In this document: positions 17,786 through 24,685 of the stretch, piece after piece
How positions within the stretch are numbered: the first letter of the stretch is position 1
How the letters are laid out: the number at the start of each line of letters is the position of its first letter
Assembly (NCBI GenBank): GCA_050916095.1
Contig: CP050901.1
Span: 186,001 to 250,000, forward strand
Reading direction: 5' to 3'
Source of the DNA: JANPCX01 sp050916095
GTDB taxonomy: Bacteria; Pseudomonadota; Gammaproteobacteria; Burkholderiales; Burkholderiaceae_C
DNA: 64,000 nt
Translations under genes and position numbers: made by a program
Notes under the pieces: generated by a model
The model's input: only the letters and a program-made list of their open reading frames with translations
Databases searched by the model: none
Told to the model about the DNA's origin: nothing

Positions 17786-18049
17786 GGCCTGTTAACAATT
17801 AAATTGCCCCTGCGCCGGTAGTCCAAGCAGTGCTGGGGTAGGCGCAGGCCGCCGCCCGGGGTGATCCCCGGGCAAGGGCTGCAACGACGCCCAGCGCGGC
17901 TTGGACTACCGGCCCGAAGGGTGAGCCCCGCCCACAGCTGCACTCGTTGTTGCAAATGCTCGCCGGGTGTTCAGCCCGGCTGCGCTTTGCGCCTAGATTG
18001 CAGCTGTGGGCGGGGCTCACGCAGGGGCAATTTAATTGTTAACAGGCCC
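17785..18049. mobile_element. 265-bp MITE with perfect 30-bp terminal inverted repeats
   Basis: The terminal repeats at 17785-17814 and 18020-18049 are exact complements, beginning GGGCCTGTTAACA. The flanks are TA on both sides (17783-17784 and 18050-18051), a TA target duplication. Inside are two further inverted-repeat pairs: GCCGGTAGTCCAAGC with its complement, and a 21-bp arm starting TGAGCCCCGCCCAC with its complement. A CCCGGGG/CCCCGGG hairpin is also present. It encodes no protein. TA duplication fits IS630 or an IS5 subgroup, but no parent transposase is in the window. Confidence 0.85.
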
Positions 18050-18153
18050 TAGCCTTGTCGAAACGCAAACCCTGCGGGGTGCAGCCAAGAAGCAACCTGC
18101 AGGCTCCTGCGATTCTGCACAGTGCGCCAAGGACACCTTGTTTAGACAATTGC

Positions 18154-19134
18154 TTAGCCGAGGCGGTTGACGGCTGATTGTGAAACCCGTGCCTCCAGCG
18201 CATCCACAAACGCCGCAGCCACATCAAACCCCGCCTGCGCCGTGATTTCCTGAAAGCAGGTGGGGCTGGTGACGTTGATTTCCGTCAGGCAGTCGCCAAT
18301 CACATCCAGGCCCACCAGCAGCAAACCGCGCGCGGCCAGGATGGGGCCGAGGCTGTTGGCGATCTGCCAGTCGCTAGGGCTCAAAGGCTGGGCCACACCC
18401 TTGCCACCGGCAGCCAAGTTGCCGCGAATCTCTGTGCCCTGGGGTATGCGCGCCAGCGAGAACGGCACAGGGACACCGTCGATCACCAAAATGCGTTTGT
18501 CACCCTGGCTGATTTCGGGCAAATAACGCTGCACCATCACCGTCTGCAACCCGCCTTGGTTGAGGGTCTCGGTGATGCTGCCCAAGTTCAAGCCATCGGG
18601 GCCGACACGAAAGATGCCTTTGCCGCCCATGCCGTCCAGTGGCTTCAAGATGATGTCGCGGTGTTCGGCATGAAAACGCGTGATGTCGGCTGCATCGCGT
18701 GTCACCAAGGTGGGGCTGATGAACTGGGGGAACTCCAGGATCGAGAGCTTCTCGGGATGGTCGCGCAGTGCCTGAGGTGAATTGAACACCCGCGCCCCTT
18801 CACGCTCGGCTTGGCTGAGCAAGTGGGTGGCATAGAAGTACTCGCTGTCGAAGGGCGGGTCTTTGCGCATCAGCACGGCGTCCACATCGGCCAAGGCCAC
18901 CGGCACTTCATCCGGTGTTTGTTGTTGGGCGACGAACCAGTCGTCCAACAGTCCCGTGAGTTGAATCTCGCGCACATAGGCGGTGACACGACCGCCCTGC
19001 TTCCACATCACATCTTTGGGCTCGCAGGCCAGCAGGGTGTGGCCGCGTTGTGAAGCCTCGCGCATCATGGCGAATGTGGAGTCTTTGTAGGGCTTGAAAG
19101 ACTCGAGCGGGTCGGCGATGAAGAGAAGTTTCAT
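18154..19134 (-). CDS. gshB: glutathione synthetase
   Basis: 326 aa, full length for prokaryotic GshB. It ligates gamma-glutamylcysteine and glycine with ATP. It starts MKLLFIADPLESFKPYKDST. The ATP-grasp elements are LKPLDGMGGKGIFRV, QRYLPEISQGDKRIL and EINVTSPTCFQEI, and the glycine-rich RGNLAAGGKG loop is present. Its upstream neighbour on the same strand is benE. gshA is not in the window. Confidence 0.96.
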   Translation of the reverse strand: MKLLFIADPLESFKPYKDSTFAMMREASQRGHTLLACEPKDVMWKQGGRVTAYVREIQLTGLLDDWFVAQQQTPDEVPVALADVDAVLMRKDPPFDSEYFYATHLLSQAEREGARVFNSPQALRDHPEKLSILEFPQFISPTLVTRDAADITRFHAEHRDIILKPLDGMGGKGIFRVGPDGLNLGSITETLNQGGLQTVMVQRYLPEISQGDKRILVIDGVPVPFSLARIPQGTEIRGNLAAGGKGVAQPLSPSDWQIANSLGPILAARGLLLVGLDVIGDCLTEINVTSPTCFQEITAQAGFDVAAAFVDALEARVSQSAVNRLG

Positions 19135-19143
19135 GGTGTGAAC

Positions 19144-20349
19144 TCAGCGAGACGCGGAAGATGCGGTGGGCCGCCACTGTTGCACAAAAAGCGCCAACGC
19201 GCCGGCGACCACGCCCCAGAAGGCGGACGCAATGCCCCAGAGGCTGACACCGCTCAAGGTCACCAAGAAAGTGATAAGCGCGGCCTCGCGGGTTGGTTGC
19301 TCTTTCAACGCCGCCTCCAGGCCACTGCCTATGGTGCCCAGCAATGCCAAGCCCGCAATCGCCACCACCAGCTCACGCGGAAACGCGGTGAGCAAGCCCG
19401 CGACCGCCGCACCAAAGAGGCCAATCAAGATGTAGATCAGCCCACAGCTCACGGCCGCTGTGTAACGTTTGGCCGGATCCTCATGCGCCTCGCGGCCCAT
19501 GCAGATGGCAGCGGTGATGGCAGACAGGCACAGCGCGAAGGCGCCAAACGGTGCCAGCACCAAGGTGGTCAAACCCGTGATCGTGATGATTTTGGAGAGC
19601 GGCATCTCATACCCGGCGGCTTTGATGGCCGCCACACCCGGCAGGTTTTGTGAAGCCATGGTGACCACAAAGAGCGGCAGCGCCAGGCTGATGAGGGCGC
19701 TCAAAGAGAACTCCGGTTTCACCAACACGGGTGCGGTCAAGGACCACTGCACTGCGTTCAACTGCAACTGCCCCCGAGATGCGACCAGCGCGGTGGCCAA
19801 GAGCAACACCACCGGCACGGCATAACGCGGCCACAAGCGCCGCCCGAGCAAATAGCTGCACAACATCATCAGCACCAAGCTCCAGTCCGATTTCATGGCG
19901 ACAAAAGCGTCCAGGCCAAAGCGCGCCAACACCCCCGCCAACAAAGCCGATGCGATGGGCATGGGAATACGGCCCATCAAACGCTCAAACCAACCCGTGA
20001 TGCCAAAGAGGGTGATGAGCGCCGCGCAAACCATGAAGGCCGCCACGGCCTGCCCCATGCTGAATGCATGGCCGTCGGCCGTGGCGGCAGCGGCTGCCGT
20101 GGCCAGCACCGCCGCGCCCGGCGTGCTCCAAGCCACCATCACCGGCTTCTTTAACCACAAGGAAGGCAAAGCCGAGCACAAGCCCATGCCCAAGCCCAAG
20201 GCCCACATCCAGGAGCTGAGCTGCGCGGGCGTGGCCCCCAACTTGGTAGCGGCTTCAAAGACGATGGCCACTGAACTGGTGAAACCCACCAGCACCGCAA
20301 CAAACCCTGCCGTGCCCGCTTGAACGGACCAATCTTTGAAAAAACTCAC
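19144..20349 (-). CDS. benE: BenE family transporter
   Basis: 401-aa integral membrane protein of the benzoate:H+ symporter family, with about 11-12 hydrophobic segments. Family features are VAVLVGFTSSVAIVFEAA near the N-terminus, AWSTPGAAVL, the LPLFVVTMASQNLPG motif and FGAFALCLSAITAAICMG. The start is taken as GTG at 20347-20349 (VSFFKDWSVQAG), because the frame upstream runs through a MITE and cannot be native. Benzoate itself is not certain, since no aromatic catabolism genes are nearby. Confidence 0.86.
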   Translation of the reverse strand: MSFFKDWSVQAGTAGFVAVLVGFTSSVAIVFEAATKLGATPAQLSSWMWALGLGMGLCSALPSLWLKKPVMVAWSTPGAAVLATAAAAATADGHAFSMGQAVAAFMVCAALITLFGITGWFERLMGRIPMPIASALLAGVLARFGLDAFVAMKSDWSLVLMMLCSYLLGRRLWPRYAVPVVLLLATALVASRGQLQLNAVQWSLTAPVLVKPEFSLSALISLALPLFVVTMASQNLPGVAAIKAAGYEMPLSKIITITGLTTLVLAPFGAFALCLSAITAAICMGREAHEDPAKRYTAAVSCGLIYILIGLFGAAVAGLLTAFPRELVVAIAGLALLGTIGSGLEAALKEQPTREAALITFLVTLSGVSLWGIASAFWGVVAGALALFVQQWRPTASSASR

Positions 20350-20399
20350 GGTGAATCCAGACGGTGGCACAAGGTCGCACAGGATAGCGGTTGTGCCTA

Positions 20400-20559
20400 G
20401 TGTCGTTTCAAGTCTCAAATGTCGGTTGATCGCGCCGCCATCAAGCCCGAGGGCTAGGCGCGACGAGGAGTCATAGCCCGGGCTATGGCGACGAGGAACA
20501 ACGACGCCATCGGGTTTGAGGGCCAGCGAGCAAGCGGCATTTGAGACTTGAAACGACAC
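20400..20559. mobile_element. 160-bp MITE with perfect 22-bp terminal inverted repeats
   Basis: Ends at 20400-20421 and 20538-20559 are exact complements (GTGTCGTTTCAAG...), extended imperfectly inward by about 12 bp, and flanked by TA on both sides. The interior holds a perfect 16-bp palindrome CATAGCCCGGGCTATG (20472-20487) bracketed by two direct copies of GCGACGAGGA. No coding capacity. It sits between the divergent starts of benE and the DUF3617 gene, so it lies inside their promoter region. Confidence 0.85.
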
Positions 20560-20618
20560 TATTGTGCAGCCGAGCGCTGCTATGCTGGACAGCTCCAACC
20601 ATTGCAAGGAGTTTTTCC

Positions 20619-21194
20619 ATGCGCACCCGCTTGCCGTCCATTGCCGTCGCCGCCATTGCGCTGAACCTGCTGCTCGCTGCAAGCGCGCATGCCCAGCTTC
20701 AAACCCAGATGCAACCCGGTCTGTGGGAAACCACCGTGCAAACGAAGTCGCAAAGTGGTGAGATGGAAAAAGCCATGGCCCAAGCCCAAGCCGCCATGGC
20801 CAAGATGACACCCGAGCAGCGCAAACAAATGGAAGCCATGATGGGGAAAAACGGCATGGTCATGGGCGCTGCGCCCAACACGGTGCGCATGTGCATCTCG
20901 CCCGAACAAGCCGCCATGCGGCAAGTTCCCGCCCGCGAAGGCTGCACGCACACCATGCAGCACAGCGGCAACACGACCCGCATGCAGTTCAGTTGCGCGG
21001 GCAATCCGCCCTCTACTGGAGAAGGGCAGCTCACGCTGCTCAGTCCCAAAGCCTATGACGGCGAATTCACCTTCACATCGCAGCGCAAGGGTCAACCGGA
21101 GGTGATACAGATGAAACAGTCGGGCAAGTGGCTGTCTGCCGACTGCGGGGGCATCAAGCCGATAACCGTGCCGCCTGCGAGCAAACAAAAGTAA
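20619..21194 (+). CDS. DUF3617 domain periplasmic protein
   Basis: 191 aa from the ATG preceded by AAGGAG (7-base spacing). The signal peptide is MRTRLPSIAVAAIALNLLLA, with cleavage near AHAQ. The mature protein opens with the family motif MQPGLWETTVQ. It has an unusual Met/Gln/Ala-rich coiled segment (EKAMAQAQAAMAKM ... KQMEAMMGKNGM), then paired cysteines (RMCISPEQ, EGCTHT, FSCAGN, ADCGG) and the closing KWLSADCGGIKP. Function is unknown. The promoter region contains a MITE. Confidence 0.85.
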   Translation: MRTRLPSIAVAAIALNLLLAASAHAQLQTQMQPGLWETTVQTKSQSGEMEKAMAQAQAAMAKMTPEQRKQMEAMMGKNGMVMGAAPNTVRMCISPEQAAMRQVPAREGCTHTMQHSGNTTRMQFSCAGNPPSTGEGQLTLLSPKAYDGEFTFTSQRKGQPEVIQMKQSGKWLSADCGGIKPITVPPASKQK

Positions 21195-21260
21195 TTCGCT
21201 ATTGAGCGGCCCGGCGTTTTCTTATTGATGTTTCCGGAATTCAAGACAAAGCAACCCCTT

Positions 21261-21330
21261 CCGTTCGCCCTGAGCCTGTCGAAGGGCCCACCGAGGAACG
21301 CGCTGGCTTCGACAGGCTCAGCCCGAACGG
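21261..21330. repeat. REP-like palindromic repeat pair
   Basis: Inverted copies of CCGTTCGCCCTGAGC (left) and its complement (right) with a short non-palindromic middle. It belongs to the family seen at 1961 and 4493. Confidence 0.85.
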
Positions 21331-21392
21331 TGAGGGCGTCATGGTTTATGGAAACCTCAATAAGAGCCGTCCATCATTCACGACAACACACA

Positions 21393-21465
21393 CCGTTCAG
21401 GCTGAGCCTGTCGAAGCCAGCGTGTGGTGCCTCGCGCTCCCCTTCGACGGGCTCAGGGCGAACGG
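21393..21465. repeat. REP-like palindromic repeat pair, inverted relative to its neighbour
   Basis: A second REP pair 60 bp from the first. Its central part resembles the reverse complement of the 21261-21330 centre, so the two form a head-to-head doublet (BIME-like) in the convergent gap between the DUF3617 gene and creB. Confidence 0.8.
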
Positions 21466-21501
21466 GTTCCGGTTGGGGAATCGCAGGTTAGGAAACCAAA
21501 C

Positions 21502-22233
21502 TCAACGCGAGGCAGGCAGATCGTCCGCCAAGGCATACCCACTGCCCCTGTGCGTGCAAATGGGGTCCAGCTCAGGCGCAATCGCCTTGAGTTTGGCGCG
21601 CAGGGTTTTCACATGCGCATCGACGGTGCGATCCAGGCTGTCGCTGGCATCGTCCCACACCAAATCGAGCAACACGTCGCGGGTGTAGACATGACCGGGG
21701 CGCGATGCCAAGGTTTTGAGCAACCCATATTCGTAACGCGACAAGTCCAGGCGCTGGCCGTAGTAACGAATCTGGCGTTTGCTGTCGTCAATGGACAGCG
21801 GGGTGGAGACAGCGGCTGCCGGCGACGCCGGCACGGCAACGGAAGCGGCCCCTTTGTTGGTGCGACGCAGAATCGAACGCACCCGTGCCACCAGTTCACG
21901 CGGGGAGAAGGGTTTGGCCACGTAGTCGTCCGCCCCCAACTCCAGTCCCACCACGCGGTCGATCTCGTCGCTGCGTGCGGTGAGAAACACCACAGGCAAA
22001 TCAAAGCAGTTCGGCATGGCGCGCAGTCGTTTGAACACTTCGAAGCCCATGATGTCGGGCAGGCCCACATCCAGAATCACCAAAGCAGGCGTTTGTTCGG
22101 TCACGCAGCGCAAGGCTTCCTCACCGGTAGCGCACCACAGCGGCTCAAAGCCGTCGGTGCTCAGCGCGTACTGCAAGGTGTCGGCAATGCCGGGCTCGTC
22201 TTCGACGATGAGGATGCGGGGCTTGGAGGACAT
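21502..22233 (-). CDS. creB: CreB-type two-component response regulator
   Basis: 243 aa. The receiver domain has the acidic pair in VEDEPG, the phospho-acceptor Asp of ILDVGLPDI, and FLTARSDEIDR with KPFSPREL. It is followed by an OmpR/PhoB winged helix (LSRYEYGLLKTLASRPGHVY, VWDDASDSLDRTVDAHVKTL). It matches the Escherichia coli CreB pattern closely, for example ADTLQYAL, GADDYVAKPFSPRE and THRGSGYAL. It follows cysK on the same strand by 17 bp. No creC histidine kinase is adjacent; REP repeats lie where it would be expected. Confidence 0.85.
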   Translation of the reverse strand: MSSKPRILIVEDEPGIADTLQYALSTDGFEPLWCATGEEALRCVTEQTPALVILDVGLPDIMGFEVFKRLRAMPNCFDLPVVFLTARSDEIDRVVGLELGADDYVAKPFSPRELVARVRSILRRTNKGAASVAVPASPAAAVSTPLSIDDSKRQIRYYGQRLDLSRYEYGLLKTLASRPGHVYTRDVLLDLVWDDASDSLDRTVDAHVKTLRAKLKAIAPELDPICTHRGSGYALADDLPASR

Positions 22234-22250
22234 GAAGAGCTTCGCTGGTT

Positions 22251-23171
22251 TTATTCGGTCGGCAAAAAACCTTCGATAGACAAATAACGCTCGCCCGTGT
22301 CGTAATTGAAGCCCAGCACCGTGGCCCCAGCAGGCAAGTCGGGCAGCTTTTGCGCAATGGCCGCCAAGGTAGCCCCACTGGAAATGCCCACCAGCATGCC
22401 CTCTTCCCGCGCCGCACGGCGGGCCATCTCACGCGCCGCTTCGGCTTCCACTTGAATCACGCCATCGAGCAAATCGGTGTGCAAATTTTTGGGGATGAAA
22501 CCTGCACCAATGCCTTGGATCGGATGCGGGCTGGGCGAGCCGCCACTGATGACGGGACTGGCGCTGGGCTCCACCGCAAATACCTTCAGTTTCGGCCACC
22601 GGGCTTTGAGCACTTGGGCACAGCCTGTGATGTGACCACCCGTGCCCACGCCGGTGATGAGGGCGTCAATGCCGCTCGGAAAGTCAGCCGCAATCTCCAG
22701 CGCTGTGGTGCGCACGTGCACGTCGATGTTGGCGGGGTTTTCAAACTGCTGCGGCATCCATGAGTTCGGTGTTTCAGTCAGCAACTCCTTGGCGCGGGCT
22801 ATTGAACCGTTCATGCCTTTTTCGCGCGGTGTCAGCACAAAGGTCGCGCCATACGCCAGCATCAAACGGCGGCGCTCGATGCTCATGCTCTCTGGCATCA
22901 CCAGCACCAGCTTGTAGCCCTTCACCGCGGCCACCATGGCCAGGCCCACGCCGGTGTTGCCGGAGGTGGGTTCGATGATGGTGGATCCGGGTTTAAGCAA
23001 CCCAGCCACCTCGGCCGCTTCCACCATGGACAGCGCAATGCGGTCCTTGATGGAACCGCCCGGGTTGCTGCGTTCGCTCTTGATATAGACCGAGTGCGTC
23101 GCACCAAACAAGCGGTTGATGCGAATGTGCGGGGTGTTGCCTATGGTGGCGAGAATGTTTTGCGCAAGCAT
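22251..23171 (-). CDS. cysK: cysteine synthase A
   Basis: 306-aa O-acetylserine sulfhydrylase, PLP-dependent, making cysteine from O-acetylserine and sulfide. Schiff-base Lys42 lies in NPGGSIKDRIAL. The substrate loop is EPTSGNTGVGLA, the phosphate-binding loop TGVGTGGHITG, and the C-terminal ISSGATLAA. The start ATG has GGAG 8 bases upstream; the longer frame before it overlaps the hemE promoter region. It is divergent from hemE (65 bp apart) and upstream of creB. Confidence 0.93.
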   Translation of the reverse strand: MLAQNILATIGNTPHIRINRLFGATHSVYIKSERSNPGGSIKDRIALSMVEAAEVAGLLKPGSTIIEPTSGNTGVGLAMVAAVKGYKLVLVMPESMSIERRRLMLAYGATFVLTPREKGMNGSIARAKELLTETPNSWMPQQFENPANIDVHVRTTALEIAADFPSGIDALITGVGTGGHITGCAQVLKARWPKLKVFAVEPSASPVISGGSPSPHPIQGIGAGFIPKNLHTDLLDGVIQVEAEAAREMARRAAREEGMLVGISSGATLAAIAQKLPDLPAGATVLGFNYDTGERYLSIEGFLPTE

Positions 23172-23236
23172 GGGAGGGTCTCCAAAGCGTGAGGCACGAC
23201 AAATGCAGGTGCCGGACCCCAGAGGATAATCCCGCC

Positions 23237-24328
23237 ATGTTTGCCCCTCTTCAGAACGACACTTTCCTGCGCGCTTGTCTGCGCGAGCCCACCGCCCACA
23301 CCCCAGTTTGGCTGATGCGCCAAGCCGGGCGTTATTTGCCCGAATACCGCGCCACACGCGCCAAGGCCGGCAGTTTCATGGGGCTGGCCACGAATACCGA
23401 TTACGCCACCGAAGTCACACTGCAACCGCTGGAGCGATATGCGCTAGACGCGGCGATTTTGTTCAGCGACATCCTCACCGTACCCGACGCCATGGGCCTG
23501 GGTTTGAGTTTCGCGTTGGGCGAAGGCCCCAAGTTTGCGCGACCTGTTCGCGATGAAGCGGCCGTCAACCAGTTGGCTGTGCCCGACATGAACAGCCTGC
23601 GTTATGTGTTTGACGCTGTCACCTCCATTCGCAAAGCACTGCAAGGCCGCGTGCCCTTGATCGGCTTTTCCGGCAGTCCCTGGACTCTGGCCTGCTACAT
23701 GGTGGAGGGCGGCGGCTCCGACGACTACCGCTTGGTCAAAACCATGCTGTATTCGCGGCCCGACCTGATGCACCGCATGCTGGCCATCAATGCCGACGCC
23801 GTGGCCCTTTACCTCAACACCCAAATTGAAGCCGGTGCCCAGGCGGTGATGGTGTTTGACAGTTGGGGCGGTGTGCTGGCCGACGGCGCTTTTCAGCAGT
23901 TCAGCCTGGCCTACACCCAGCGGGTGTTGAAACAGCTCAAACGTGAACACCAGGGTGTACGCATTCCGCACATCGTGTTCACCAAAGGCGGTGGTTTGTG
24001 GCTGGAGGAAATGGCCGACATCGGTTCGCCCCACGCGCCCGATGTCTTGGGTGTGGACTGGACGGTGAACCTGGGCCAGGCGCGTCACCGTGTGGGTGAC
24101 CACGTGGCTCTGCAGGGCAACCTCGATCCCAATGTGCTGTTTGCCGCACCCGAACAGATCGAAACACAGGTTCAGCAAACCCTGAATAGCTTTGGTGCCC
24201 CCAGCGCGGGTTCGGGCCACATCTTCAACCTCGGCCACGGCATCAGCCAACACACACCACCGGAGAGTGTGTCGGTCTTGGTGGATGCCGTTCACCGGCA
24301 TTCCAAGCAACAACGAACGGGCACCTGA
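23237..24328 (+). CDS. hemE: uroporphyrinogen decarboxylase
   Basis: 363 aa. Converts uroporphyrinogen III to coproporphyrinogen III in haem synthesis. The family signatures are PVWLMRQAGRYLPEYR near the N-terminus, the catalytic Asp in LFSDILTVPDAMG, and GFSGSPWTLACYMVEG. The ATG at 23237 is the conserved family start (MFAPLQNDTFLRA); an upstream frame adds non-conserved residues. Confidence 0.96.
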   Translation: MFAPLQNDTFLRACLREPTAHTPVWLMRQAGRYLPEYRATRAKAGSFMGLATNTDYATEVTLQPLERYALDAAILFSDILTVPDAMGLGLSFALGEGPKFARPVRDEAAVNQLAVPDMNSLRYVFDAVTSIRKALQGRVPLIGFSGSPWTLACYMVEGGGSDDYRLVKTMLYSRPDLMHRMLAINADAVALYLNTQIEAGAQAVMVFDSWGGVLADGAFQQFSLAYTQRVLKQLKREHQGVRIPHIVFTKGGGLWLEEMADIGSPHAPDVLGVDWTVNLGQARHRVGDHVALQGNLDPNVLFAAPEQIETQVQQTLNSFGAPSAGSGHIFNLGHGISQHTPPESVSVLVDAVHRHSKQQRTGT

Positions 24329-24403
24329 AGTGCGGGCTTGAACGCATTTGAGGTGGCGTGTCAAGTGCCAAATTTGTCGTCAAATTGGTGTTGTGGGCTT
24401 GAC

Positions 24404-24600
24404 TTATCCCCATTTTGGCGCATGCCCCGATTCGGCTTGGTTTTTGTCGCGGTGCACGATGACCATTTCGCGAAATCACTCTAAGTCATTGATTTTATTA
24501 AGAAGATCTTGTTGCCACGAAAACAGGCAATCTGGGTACAAGCCAGAGGAATCAAGGATTTAGGCCTTTCTTGACAAGGTTGCCCACAAAGTTATCCACA
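24404..24600. promoter_or_regulatory. DnaA-box-like sites in an AT-rich gap before priA
   Basis: The 357-bp hemE-priA gap is AT-richer than its surroundings. It holds one perfect DnaA box TTATCCACA (24592-24600) and one variant TTATCCCCA (24404-24412), with AT-rich sequence between. This is too few boxes for an origin; DnaA-linked control of priA is possible. Confidence 0.4.
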
Positions 24601-24685
24601 GAACAAGTGGATGACCTGCAAAGCCCAGCAAAAACATGCACTTAGCCAAGGTTTATGAAAGTCACTTCAACTTGGGCCGACAAGT

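Noticed and set aside
20350..20811. Extension of the benE frame upstream to 20811
   Set aside because: It runs through the 160-bp MITE and antisense to the DUF3617 gene; BenE homology starts near SFFKDWSVQAG.
24404..24600. Replication origin in the hemE-priA gap
   Set aside because: Only one perfect DnaA box and one variant; no dnaA, dnaN, gidA or parAB nearby.
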